Source: Polaribacter cellanae
GTDB taxonomy: Bacteria; Bacteroidota; Bacteroidia; Flavobacteriales; Flavobacteriaceae
Direction of reading: 5' to 3'
Assembly: GCF_017569185.1 (NCBI RefSeq)
Contig: NZ_CP071869.1
Coordinates: 3,772,001-3,836,000 of the forward strand
Length of the DNA: 64,000 nucleotides
Below, one piece after another: positions 1 through 7,140 of the stretch (positions are counted from its first letter, which is position 1; each line of letters begins with the position of its first letter). The notes beneath the pieces are model-generated. The model had not been told where the DNA came from. It did no database searches and was given only the letters and a program-made list of their open reading frames with translations. The position numbers and the translations under genes were made by a program.

Positions 1-1
1 T

Positions 2-310
2 AATTTGTTATCTCCAAAATTAAAAGCCTACAGAAATACATTGTACAATTACCATAGAAAAGGTTTAGATTTGTTTTTTTCGAATAAAAATGCAGGCAAA
101 CAAGGTGTAGAAGACAGTGTTATTGCTTTGCAGAACATTTACAACAAATCAATTGGAAATTACTTAATTCGTTTGTTTTTCGATGCAAAAGGCGATGAGT
201 TGGTAAATATTTATTCAGAAGGTCCAGGAACTAGAAATAAAAACCAGTTGATACAAACTTTAAGAAAAATATCTCCAAACAATAATTCTAAGTGGAGAAA
301 GATGGATTAA
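2..310 (+). CDS. C-terminal part of an unrecognised protein (runs in from the left edge)
   Basis: The reading frame is open from the first complete codon of the window and ends at a TAA at 308-310. A TTG at position 5 could be called a start, but nothing shows that the gene begins there, so I treat it as the 3' end of a longer gene. The ~100 visible residues are basic and hydrophilic, with no membrane segment and no motif I recognise. The stop lies 16 bp before the first IS copy, so the IS landed just downstream and did not cut this gene. Its position beside a peptide-export island makes a link possible but unproven. Confidence 0.45.
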   Translation, partial: NLLSPKLKAYRNTLYNYHRKGLDLFFSNKNAGKQGVEDSVIALQNIYNKSIGNYLIRLFFDAKGDELVNIYSEGPGTRNKNQLIQTLRKISPNNNSKWRKMD

Positions 311-340
311 ATGGCTTTCTTTTATAGGCGCTTTCATAAA

Positions 341-432
341 ACAACGAATCCCTTGTTTTTACGAGGGATTTGTTGTATTTTGTAGCTATAATAAACCCCG
401 AAAATGGCCAATATAGGCAAAAAACGGGGTTT
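341..432 (+). terminator. Two consecutive hairpins at the 5' end of IS copy 1
   Basis: Arm 341-353 pairs with 364-376 over 13 bp with one G-U pair. Arm 393-400 pairs perfectly with 425-432 over 8 bp. Both lie between the IS end and the transposase frame and recur in the other two copies. Hairpins here would block transcription entering from outside or hide the transposase translation start, a known strategy in other IS families. No long T-run follows either, so a pure terminator role is uncertain. Confidence 0.55.
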
Positions 433-660
433 TAATTTCGACAATTATGAAAGTACGAAGAATTTCTGAAATGCAACACCGCATTTCAATTTTTTCCCCT
501 CAGCGAGAATTATGATGCTCATTATGCGCGATTTTTAGAGGGAGATTTAGGTAAAATCTACTCTGCAATTCCTTGGAATGATTTAGTTAGCTCTTTTGGT
601 ATTTCTGAACAATCAAAAGGGAGAAACTATCTTTTTAGTCCTAAAGGAAGACTAGGTTTA

Positions 661-1803
661 ATGTTTTTAAAACATTATGCTAATTGTTCAGATAGAAAAT
701 TGATTGAGCAACTAAACTCGAATTTAGACTATCAATTTTTCTGTGATATAGAACTAGGTTTTGAACGCTTAACAAACTATAAAATAGTGAGCCAAATACG
801 TTGTGAATTAGCAGAGAAACTCGATATTAATTCCATAGAAAAAATTCTATTCAACTCTTGGAAAAACGAAATTGAAAACCCCAATCAAATTGTAATGGAT
901 GCTACTTGTTATGAAAGTGAAGTTCGTTACCCTAGCATCCAAAAATTACTTTGGGAGTCGGTTCATTGGTTGTACAATCAATTACGTAAAACCTGCTCTA
1001 TATTAGGGGTTAAAATGATTAGAAGTAAATATATCAAGTGGAAAAAACGTTATCAAGGATTTAGTAAAATGCGAAGAAAAACCAAGTCGAAACGTATTTC
1101 ATTAACCCGAGGTTTACTCAATCTGTTAAGTAAATTTATCAACTTTGAAAAAGAGTTGTCAGAAAATCACAATATTGAGTTTATAGCTTTGTATTATAAG
1201 CGAATAAATACAATTCAAAGGATTTACAAACAACAAAAAGATCATTTTGATACAGGAGAAAAAATCAAAGATAGAATTGTAAGCATTCAAAAGGATTATA
1301 TTCGTCCTATTGTTCGAGGAAAGGAAGTAAAACCTGTTGAATTTGGAGCAAAAGTTAACAAAGTTCAAATTGATGGAATTAGCTTTATCGAACATATTAA
1401 CTTTAATGCATTTCATGAAGGAAATCGTTTTATTCAAACAGTCCAAAAAGCACAAGGATTAACTCGAAAAAAAGTAAAAATAGCTGGAGCAGATAAAATT
1501 TATGCCACCAATAAAAATAGAAAACACTGTAGTTCTAAGAACATAGAAACAGACTTTATCCCCAAGGGAAAAAAGCCGAAAAATCATAAAGAAAAAAAGC
1601 AACTTAGAGCTATTATCGCAAAAGAAAGAGCTACAAGATTAGAAGGTTCTTTTGGAAAGGATAAAGAATATTATCACTTACGAAAAATAAAAGCCAAAAC
1701 TAAAAAGAATGAAATTCTATGGATATTCTTTGGAATACACACAGGGAATGCTCTTGAAATTGGCCGAAGAAAAATAGCTAAAACAGCACAACAAGTAGTC
1801 TAA
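661..1803 (+). CDS. IS4/IS5-like DDE transposase, IS copy 1
   Basis: The ATG at 661 gives 380 residues. Candidate DDE positions are the Asp in IVMDATCYESEVRYPS, the Asp in IAGADKIYATNKN and the Glu in ATRLEGSFGKDKEYY, followed by a Lys/Arg-rich C-terminus typical of DDE_Tnp_1 enzymes. The same frame is open a further 70 codons upstream, to 451. That stretch reads as a natural N-terminal domain (FLEGDLGKIYSAIPWNDL) but has no ATG, GTG or TTG start. The only nearby ATG, at 447, is in another frame and stops after 22 codons. So 661 is either an internal start giving a short protein, or the full protein needs a frame change. All three copies share this. Confidence 0.85.
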   Translation: MFLKHYANCSDRKLIEQLNSNLDYQFFCDIELGFERLTNYKIVSQIRCELAEKLDINSIEKILFNSWKNEIENPNQIVMDATCYESEVRYPSIQKLLWESVHWLYNQLRKTCSILGVKMIRSKYIKWKKRYQGFSKMRRKTKSKRISLTRGLLNLLSKFINFEKELSENHNIEFIALYYKRINTIQRIYKQQKDHFDTGEKIKDRIVSIQKDYIRPIVRGKEVKPVEFGAKVNKVQIDGISFIEHINFNAFHEGNRFIQTVQKAQGLTRKKVKIAGADKIYATNKNRKHCSSKNIETDFIPKGKKPKNHKEKKQLRAIIAKERATRLEGSFGKDKEYYHLRKIKAKTKKNEILWIFFGIHTGNALEIGRRKIAKTAQQVV

Positions 1804-2036
1804 ATTTGAAGCATTGAATATAGTTTTATGGGAGAGGTATGTCTTGTTGGGAAGTTTTTAAGAAACTGAACACTTAAAACAGCTTTAAAACAAAAATTGA
1901 GGGTAGAATTTAAATAATTCTGCCCGCAATTTTAGCTGCATTTTTAAAAATAACCTATTTTCTGAATGTGCCTTTATAAAACAAGCTTGTCTTAAAGATA
2001 AGGCTCCATATTAGATTAAAACTTATCAATTCTTAA

Positions 2037-2387
2037 TTACTTATAATTACTTATCATTTTTTCTAATAAAACAATGTAAGCATCTTTTTCTTTTAGTCTT
2101 AATTCATATTGCTCAATTAGCTTTATGTCACACGAGGTACAAAAATTTTCTTTTGCAACATTACTATTTAATGGATCTGTAACTTCCTCTCTTTTTAATA
2201 AATCTTCAGGCTTTATATTGTATAAATTACAAATAGCGTTTATATAATTTACCCAAGAATGGCAAGTGCCATGTTCAATTCTATTATAAGCAGATTGCGA
2301 TATTTGTAAATAATCAGCTACTTTTTCTTGACTAAAACCTTTTTGTATACGCAGTTTTTTTAACTTTTTAGCAACTAATAAATTCAT
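2037..2387 (-). CDS. XRE (Cro/CI-type) transcriptional regulator
   Basis: The 116-residue protein has an N-terminal HTH_3 domain at about residues 6-62. It carries the usual landmarks: LRIQKGFSQEKVADYL, then the recognition helix region ISQSAYNRIEHG, then LYNIKPEDLL. The C-terminal ~45 residues look helical or coiled and may dimerise. It is divergent from the HlyD-like gene at 2803, with a 415-bp AT-rich spacer containing a perfect 7-bp-arm dyad. Autoregulation or control of the export operon from that spacer is inference. Its stop lies 58 bp from the target duplication of IS copy 1. Confidence 0.85.
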   Translation of the reverse strand: MNLLVAKKLKKLRIQKGFSQEKVADYLQISQSAYNRIEHGTCHSWVNYINAICNLYNIKPEDLLKREEVTDPLNSNVAKENFCTSCDIKLIEQYELRLKEKDAYIVLLEKMISNYK

Positions 2388-2802
2388 TTTAAATCTTTTA
2401 AGTAAAGGTATAAAAAATAATAGTAGCAGTAAAATTACAGAAAAAATAATTTTCTAGTAGAAAAAAGCAATAGAATTAGTTTTAATTATTTAATTTTTTC
2501 TGTTAAAAAACACTAATTGTTTCATAAATTAAGGTTAAAAATAATTTTTTTGTTTTATGTAATTTACTGTTAATAAGTGATTTGTGTTTTTTTATGCAAA
2601 AAACGGGTAACCTTACCCGATATACGAATAACACTTTAACTAGAAACAGTTATACTTTTACACAAGTATTTATCGCATAAATATATCTTTTTTTTGTGTA
2701 CTAAATGCATATCGTGGCTGTTTTTTAAACTTATTTTAAGATTGTAACATGATTTATAGAGCTATTATTTATTCTAAAACTATTTTTCATAGAAATTAAG
2801 AC
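2388..2802. promoter_or_regulatory. Divergent intergenic region with a perfect dyad at 2604-2619
   Basis: This 415-bp AT-rich spacer separates the XRE gene from the HlyD-like gene. No ORF in it looks real. CGGGTAA at 2604-2610 and TTACCCG at 2613-2619 form a perfect inverted repeat with a 2-bp centre. It stands out as the only GC-rich block in the spacer and has the size expected of an XRE-family operator. No exact TAnnTTTG box sits at a convincing distance from either start, so promoter positions are not assigned. Confidence 0.5.
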
Positions 2803-3963
2803 ATGAATAAGCAAATATTTCCAAAAGAGATTATAGAAAGTACGGTTGAAGTACATCAATTTAAACATACAAATAAAAGTAAAGTTATTTACAGTATTAT
2901 TTTAATCTTTTTAATTATAGTATTGGTTTCTTTGCCTTTTATTAAGGTTACTATTTATAATACTTCTCAAGGTTTAATAAGACCCGACAAAGAGAGAGTC
3001 CTTCTAGAGAGTAGTACAAGTGGTAAAGTTATATTTCAGCAACTTAAAAATAATGGTCAAGTAAAAAAAGGAGATACGCTGTTATTGATTAATAATTTAG
3101 CCATAACTCAAAAAATAAATAATACTACAAGCCGGTTGAATGAAACTAAAATTTTTATTGAAGATTTAAAACTTTTATCTAATAAAAACAGAATTTTAAA
3201 TAAATTAAAATCATTAAAATATAAACGAGAATACAACTTCTATCAACAAAAATTAAGCGAATTAAATACTCGTTTTCAAAAAATAAAAGAAGATTATAAT
3301 CGAAGTCAAAAATTATTTAGTAAAGGGGTTATCGCTAAAACTGATTTGAATAATAGTAAGTTAGAATATGATTTAGCTTTAAGTGCAACCTATCAATATA
3401 AAAAACAGCAACATAGTACTTGGCAAGCAGAGTTAGTTAATTCTCAGAATCAACTAAAAGAATTAGAGAATAATCAAATTCAATTAGAGGAGAATAATAA
3501 TTTATCCATTATTAAAGCTCCAGTTACAGGAACTTTGTTAAATGTAAAAGGTATAGAGCAAGGAAGTTTTATTACAACAGGAATGCAACTGGCGGAAATT
3601 TCTCCCAAGACCGATTTAATTGTAGAATGTTATATCAATCCTACAGATATCGGTTTGTTAAAAAAAGAAACTCAAGTAAATTTTCAAGTAAGTGCATTTA
3701 ATTATAATCAATGGGGTTTAGCAAATGGAAAAATTTTAGAAATTGGCAATGATATACAGATGATTAATGATATACCAATGTTTAAAGTATTGTGCTCACT
3801 AGACCAAGATTTTCTACAGCTAAAAAATGGATTTAAAGGGCAATTAAAAAAAGGGATGCTAGTAAATGCTCGTTTTGAATTGACAGAACGTACCTTATTT
3901 GATTTGTTATATGATAAAGTAGATGATTGGATGAATCCATCAAGTCAAATAGCTAAAAACTAA
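2803..3963 (+). CDS. HlyD-family periplasmic adaptor subunit
   Basis: The 386-residue protein starts with a short cytoplasmic segment and one membrane helix at about residues 28-49 (VIYSIILIFLIIVLVSLPFI). A split biotinyl-lipoyl domain follows: GKVIFQQLKNNGQVKKGDTLL on one side and IKAPVTGTLLNVKGIEQGSF on the other. Between them lies a long helical hairpin (about residues 100-235) rich in Gln, Lys and Glu. This is the layout of the adaptor that bridges an inner-membrane ABC exporter to a TolC-like channel. With the PCAT at 8348 it would export the Gly-Gly peptides encoded between them. No TolC gene is visible here. The HTH gene follows after about 50 bp, so they are probably co-transcribed. 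Confidence 0.9.
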   Translation: MNKQIFPKEIIESTVEVHQFKHTNKSKVIYSIILIFLIIVLVSLPFIKVTIYNTSQGLIRPDKERVLLESSTSGKVIFQQLKNNGQVKKGDTLLLINNLAITQKINNTTSRLNETKIFIEDLKLLSNKNRILNKLKSLKYKREYNFYQQKLSELNTRFQKIKEDYNRSQKLFSKGVIAKTDLNNSKLEYDLALSATYQYKKQQHSTWQAELVNSQNQLKELENNQIQLEENNNLSIIKAPVTGTLLNVKGIEQGSFITTGMQLAEISPKTDLIVECYINPTDIGLLKKETQVNFQVSAFNYNQWGLANGKILEIGNDIQMINDIPMFKVLCSLDQDFLQLKNGFKGQLKKGMLVNARFELTERTLFDLLYDKVDDWMNPSSQIAKN

Positions 3964-4013
3964 TATAAATATAATTTTGAGTATAGTTGAAAAATTTCAA
4001 TAAAATAAAAATC

Positions 4014-4322
4014 ATGAAAAATTTAAAAACACTAGAACGTTTACAACAATTACACAATTTAATTGCTATTGAAAATACGGGCACACCTAAAGAATTAGCC
4101 AGTTTAATGCAAATAAGCGAACGTTCTATTCACTTATTAATAGAAGAATTAAAAGATTATCATGCAAATATATGTTATAGTAGAAGTAGAAAAACCTACT
4201 ATTACTGTGAAAATTTCGATTTGAAAGTAAATATTTCTGTAAGTGTTTTAACAAATAATGAAGTAACCCAAATTTTTGGTGGTAGTTATTTTTTACAAAC
4301 TAATTTGCAAATTGCAAATTAG
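4014..4322 (+). CDS. Small HTH_11-type regulator of the peptide cluster
   Basis: I use the ATG at 4014, which gives 102 residues. A TTG at 3987 would add 9 residues, but the ATG opens the conserved sequence MKNLKTLERLQQLHNLI. Residues ~5-60 form a DeoR/HTH_11-like winged helix (TPKELASLMQISERSIHLLIEELKDY), then a basic strand region (YSRSRKTYYY). The tail contains NNEVTQIFGGSYFL. Small proteins of this kind often precede double-glycine peptide genes in Bacteroidetes (recalled, not searched). The last ~25 codons occur again at 7262-7333 as part of a tandem duplication. It probably controls the leader region that follows, which is inference. Confidence 0.8.
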   Translation: MKNLKTLERLQQLHNLIAIENTGTPKELASLMQISERSIHLLIEELKDYHANICYSRSRKTYYYCENFDLKVNISVSVLTNNEVTQIFGGSYFLQTNLQIAN

Positions 4323-4520
4323 TTGCAGTGAACACATTTATATTTGCAGTATCAAAAAAGTAATAGATTGCTAGACGTAGCAAAAGTTAGACGTAACTTA
4401 TTTTATTTTTTTTGATGTGGATTGTGAAAGTCAAAAGACGGTTATTCTCACTAAAGTAGGAATTTCATAATAAATTTTCACAATCAAAAAATAAATTAAT
4501 AATTAAAAAAACGTAATTTT
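4323..4520 (+). promoter_or_regulatory. Promoter and structured leader of peptide module A
   Basis: TATATTTG at 4339-4346 matches the Bacteroidetes -7 box TAnnTTTG, which would give a ~170-nt untranslated leader. Just downstream lie twin dyads GCTAGACGTAGC (4370-4381) and GTTAGACGTAAC (4386-4397), separated by AAAA. Their arms differ but stay complementary. A longer inverted repeat GATTGTGAAA / TTTCACAATC spans about 4421-4487. The block is conserved in front of module B (7334-7530), so it is a shared control element: an operator pair, an RNA structure, or both. Confidence 0.65.
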
Positions 4521-4718
4521 ATGAAAAATTTACAAAATTTTGGTGTTCAAGAGTTGAACTTTAAAGAATCGGTTGTTTTAAATGGAGGAATGACAGACCC
4601 TGATGGTTGTGCAGGTTGTTCTGCTGGTTTAGCACTTAGAAGGTGGATTGGAAATGCTTTTGATGCTTTTGTAGAAGGATACTCAAGAGGAGGAACCCAT
4701 ACACAATATGGAATTTAA
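4521..4718 (+). CDS. Double-glycine leader peptide precursor A1
   Basis: The 65-residue product has a 23-residue leader ending LNGG, with the alternating hydrophobic/acidic pattern of C39-processed leaders. Cleavage after Gly23 would release a 42-residue core with two Cys in a CAGC arrangement (Cys30, Cys33) and a Gly-rich C-terminus. The first 13 residues are identical to those of peptide B1 at 7531. Neighbouring HlyD and PCAT genes identify it as an exported bacteriocin-like or signalling peptide. No modification enzyme is visible nearby. Whether it is antimicrobial cannot be told from sequence. Confidence 0.85.
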   Translation: MKNLQNFGVQELNFKESVVLNGGMTDPDGCAGCSAGLALRRWIGNAFDAFVEGYSRGGTHTQYGI

Positions 4719-4730
4719 AATTTAAATCTT

Positions 4731-4907
4731 ATGAAAAATTTACAAAAATTTAATGTCGAAGAACTATATTTAGAAGAAAGTAAAAATATTAATGGAGGAA
4801 TTGGTATTTTAGCAGGTATTGGACTAGCTATTCTAGGTATGGCAATTTACGAACACGGTAAAGAGTTTGTTGCAGGAATGTTTAATCCTTTTACTTCAAA
4901 TGAATAA
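4731..4907 (+). CDS. Double-glycine leader peptide precursor A2
   Basis: This 58-residue gene starts 12 bp after A1. It opens MKNLQKFNVEELYLEES and its leader ends INGG at residue 23. The ~35-residue core is very hydrophobic (GILAGIGLAILGMAIY), then acidic/basic, ending FNPFTSNE. A Gly-rich amphiphilic helix with GxxxG-like spacing resembles class IIb two-peptide bacteriocins, an analogy rather than homology. Its tail KEFVAGMFNPF matches 8 of 11 residues in the tail of the small membrane protein at 5087. Confidence 0.8.
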   Translation: MKNLQKFNVEELYLEESKNINGGIGILAGIGLAILGMAIYEHGKEFVAGMFNPFTSNE

Positions 4908-4929
4908 TAATAATAATAAATCAAATATC

Positions 4930-5082
4930 ATGTTAAAAGAGTTAACTAATAAAGAATTAATTGAAATAAACGGAGGTGGTCCGTTATGGGATGCTTGGTT
5001 AAAGAGCGTTGAAGATACAGGGCAATATGTTGGCGGTTTTATATATGGGTTATTTGTTGGAGAATGCCCTTCTGAATGTTAA
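4930..5082 (+). CDS. Double-glycine leader peptide precursor A3
   Basis: I choose the ATG at 4930 (50 residues), because it gives MLKELTNKELIEINGGG, a compact Gly-Gly leader matching that of B2 (MKELTLNELIVINGG). An ATG at 4867 in the same frame would add an unrelated extension overlapping A2. Cleavage after residue 16 or 17 leaves a ~33-residue core with aromatic residues near the N-terminus (PLWDAW) and a C-terminal CPSEC motif that could form a disulfide. It follows A2 by 22 bp and precedes the next gene by 4 bp. Confidence 0.8.
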   Translation: MLKELTNKELIEINGGGPLWDAWLKSVEDTGQYVGGFIYGLFVGECPSEC

Positions 5083-5086
5083 AAAT

Positions 5087-5197
5087 ATGAAGTTGAAAAA
5101 TAAGCATTTTATATTTTTATTTTTGGTTAGTCTATTACTTTATAATATTATTAAAAACTTCGTGATAGGAGTTTTCAATCCTTTTAAAATTAATTAG
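5087..5197 (+). CDS. Small membrane protein, candidate immunity factor for module A
   Basis: The 36-residue product starts at the ATG at 5087, 4 bp after A3. It has a basic N-terminus (MKLKNKH), a membrane helix at about residues 8-21 (FIFLFLVSLLLYN) and the tail NFVIGVFNPFKIN, with no Gly-Gly leader. The tail resembles that of peptide A2. Last in a peptide operon, a membrane helix without a leader fits an immunity protein or a helper peptide. The assignment is by position and composition only. An ATG at 5009 in the same frame would overlap A3 and is unlikely. Confidence 0.55.
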   Translation: MKLKNKHFIFLFLVSLLLYNIIKNFVIGVFNPFKIN

Positions 5198-5212
5198 CTA
5201 ATAACTTCTTAC

Positions 5213-5256
5213 AAAAGTTTATACAGCATAAAATATTTTATGCTGTATAAACTTTT
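5213..5256 (+). terminator. 44-bp perfect palindrome ending peptide module A
   Basis: The sequence 5213-5256 is identical to its reverse complement, with arms of 22 bp around the centre at 5234/5235. It begins AAAAGTTTATAC and ends GTATAAACTTTT, so a transcript hairpin would finish in a short U-run. It lies 15 bp after the small membrane protein gene. It should end peptide transcription in either direction. Module B has a different, weaker terminator in the equivalent place. Confidence 0.75.
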
Positions 5257-5291
5257 ATAACATACTTGATAAGCAAAAAATAAATTAATTT

Positions 5292-5328
5292 ATCATCTTT
5301 ACTGCAATTTTATTGCAGTAAAGATGAT
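5292..5328 (+). promoter_or_regulatory. 17-bp perfect stem just upstream of the truncated PCAT gene
   Basis: Arm 5292-5308 pairs perfectly with 5312-5328 across a TTT loop, 23 bp before the ATG at 5352. The full PCAT at 8348 has only a 5-bp remnant at the corresponding place (CTGCA/TGCAG near 8300). A hairpin between peptide genes and transporter could act as an attenuator keeping transporter expression below peptide expression. It could also be a terminator, but the following T-run is short. Confidence 0.55.
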
Positions 5329-5351
5329 TTTCTTTGCCATAAAAACTAGAA

Positions 5352-5582
5352 ATGGCAAAAATTACCATAAAACAACACGACATTACAGATTGTGGAGCAG
5401 CTTGTTTAGCCTCTATATCTTCTCATTTCAATTTACAACTCCCTATTGCACGTATTCGCCAATATGCAGGCACAGATAAAAAAGGAACTAATGTGGCACA
5501 TTCAGAAAATAGGTTATTTTTAAAAATGCAGCTAAAATTGCGGGCAGAATTATTTAAATTCTACCCTCAATTTTTGTTTTAA
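5352..5582 (+). pseudogene. 5' fragment of a duplicated PCAT exporter gene, cut by IS copy 2
   Basis: Homology to the intact PCAT covers 5352-5494 (MAKITIKQHDITDCGAACLA up to GTNV). The next 28 codons and the stop at 5580-5582 belong to the IS. The C39 catalytic Cys14 is present. Coding resumes after the IS at 7147. Joined across the insertion, with one TAATGT removed, it would give a 109-residue chimera of the PCAT N-terminus and the HTH regulator tail. So this gene was already truncated by the tandem duplication, just before the catalytic His, when the IS arrived. It should be non-functional. Confidence 0.85.
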
Positions 5583-7140
5583 AGCTGTTTTAAGTGTTCA
5601 GTTTCTTAAAAACTTCCCAACAAGACATACCTCTCCCATAAAACTATATTCAATGCTTCAAATTTAGACTACTTGTTGTGCTGTTTTAGCTATTTTTCTT
5701 CGGCCAATTTCAAGAGCATTCCCTGTGTGTATTCCAAAGAATATCCATAGAATTTCATTCTTTTTAGTTTTGGCTTTTATTTTTCGTAAGTGATAATATT
5801 CTTTATCCTTTCCAAAAGAACCTTCTAATCTTGTAGCTCTTTCTTTTGCGATAATAGCTCTAAGTTGCTTTTTTTCTTTATGATTTTTCGGCTTTTTTCC
5901 CTTGGGGATAAAGTCTGTTTCTATGTTCTTAGAACTACAGTGTTTTCTATTTTTATTGGTGGCATAAATTTTATCTGCTCCAGCTATTTTTACTTTTTTT
6001 CGAGTTAATCCTTGTGCTTTTTGGACTGTTTGAATAAAACGATTTCCTTCATGAAATGCATTAAAGTTAATATGTTCGATAAAGCTAATTCCATCAATTT
6101 GAACTTTGTTAACTTTTGCTCCAAATTCAACAGGTTTTACTTCCTTTCCTCGAACAATAGGACGAATATAATCCTTTTGAATGCTTACAATTCTATCTTT
6201 GATTTTTTCTCCTGTATCAAAATGATCTTTTTGTTGTTTGTAAATCCTTTGAATTGTATTTATTCGCTTATAATACAAAGCTATAAACTCAATATTGTGA
6301 TTTTCTGACAACTCTTTTTCAAAGTTGATAAATTTACTTAACAGATTGAGTAAACCTCGGGTTAATGAAATACGTTTCGACTTGGTTTTTCTTCGCATTT
6401 TACTAAATCCTTGATAACGCTTTTTCCACTTGATATATTTACTTCTAATCATTTTAACCCCTAATATAGAGCAGGTTTTACGTAATTGATTGTACAACCA
6501 ATGAACCGACTCCCAAAGTAATTTTTGGATGCTAGGGTAACGAACTTCACTTTCATAACAAGTAGCATCCATTACAATTTGATTGGGGTTTTCAATTTCG
6601 TTTTTCCAAGAGTTGAATAGAATTTTTTCTATGGAATTAATATCGAGTTTCTCTGCTAATTCACAACGTATTTGGCTCACTATTTTATAGTTTGTTAAGC
6701 GTTCAAAACCTAGTTCTATATCACAGAAAAATTGATAGTCTAAATTCGAGTTTAGTTGCTCAATCAATTTTCTATCTGAACAATTAGCATAATGTTTTAA
6801 AAACATTAAACCTAGTCTTCCTTTAGGACTAAAAAGATAGTTTCTCCCTTTTGATTGTTCAGAAATACCAAAAGAGCTAACTAAATCATTCCAAGGAATT
6901 GCAGAGTAGATTTTACCTAAATCTCCCTCTAAAAATCGCGCATAATGAGCATCATAATTCTCGCTGAGGGGAAAAAATTGAAATGCGGTGTTGCATTTCA
7001 GAAATTCTTCGTACTTTCATAATTGTCGAAATTAAAACCCCGTTTTTTGCCTATATTGGCCATTTTCGGGGTTTATTATAGCTACAAAATACAACAAATC
7101 CCTCGTAAAAACAAGGGATTCGTTGTTTTATGAAAGCGCC
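5495..7140 (-). mobile_element. Insertion sequence, 1,646 bp, copy 2 (target duplication TAATGT)
   Basis: It has the same termini and length as copy 1, in inverted orientation. The 6-bp direct repeat TAATGT lies at 5489-5494 and 7141-7146. The uninterrupted sequence is known from the paralogous PCAT gene at 8348, so this insertion is resolved to the base. No base difference from copy 1 was noticed. It interrupts a PCAT remnant that had already lost its function. Confidence 0.95.
5664..6806 (-). CDS. IS4/IS5-like DDE transposase, IS copy 2
   Basis: The protein is identical to the 380-residue transposase of copy 1, with the same candidate DDE residues. The frame is again open 70 codons upstream of the chosen ATG, to 7016, without a standard start codon, and the out-of-frame ATG lies at 7020. 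Identity between copies 1 and 2 implies recent transposition or gene conversion, so some form of the transposase was active recently, either itself or supplied in trans. Confidence 0.85.
   Translation of the reverse strand: MFLKHYANCSDRKLIEQLNSNLDYQFFCDIELGFERLTNYKIVSQIRCELAEKLDINSIEKILFNSWKNEIENPNQIVMDATCYESEVRYPSIQKLLWESVHWLYNQLRKTCSILGVKMIRSKYIKWKKRYQGFSKMRRKTKSKRISLTRGLLNLLSKFINFEKELSENHNIEFIALYYKRINTIQRIYKQQKDHFDTGEKIKDRIVSIQKDYIRPIVRGKEVKPVEFGAKVNKVQIDGISFIEHINFNAFHEGNRFIQTVQKAQGLTRKKVKIAGADKIYATNKNRKHCSSKNIETDFIPKGKKPKNHKEKKQLRAIIAKERATRLEGSFGKDKEYYHLRKIKAKTKKNEILWIFFGIHTGNALEIGRRKIAKTAQQVV

Larger units (their letters stand above)
327..1972 (+). mobile_element. Insertion sequence, 1,646 bp, copy 1 (6-bp target duplication TTTATA)
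   Basis: The termini are imperfect inverted repeats: the left end begins GGCGCTTTCATAAAA and the right end, read inward on the other strand, begins GGCACATTCAGAAAA. The direct repeat TTTATA flanks it at 321-326 and 1973-1978. The other two copies have the same length and ends, and each has its own 6-bp duplication, which fixes the boundaries well. It carries one transposase gene. Two strong dyads sit just inside the left end (341-376 and 393-432). The family is not assigned with certainty; the transposase is IS4/IS5-like DDE. Confidence 0.93.

Noticed and set aside
1159..1455. 98-codon frame antisense to the IS transposase, repeated at 6012-6308 and 25039-25335
   Set aside because: It is a shadow frame of the transposase; it repeats only because the IS is repeated. 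Composition is Phe/Asn/Ile-rich as expected from the reverse strand of AT-rich coding DNA.
4867..5197. Longer versions of small genes (start at 4867 for A3, start at 5009 for the 36-residue protein)
   Set aside because: The upstream parts overlap neighbouring peptide genes in other frames and do not resemble leaders. The internal ATGs give compact Gly-Gly or membrane proteins with natural spacing.
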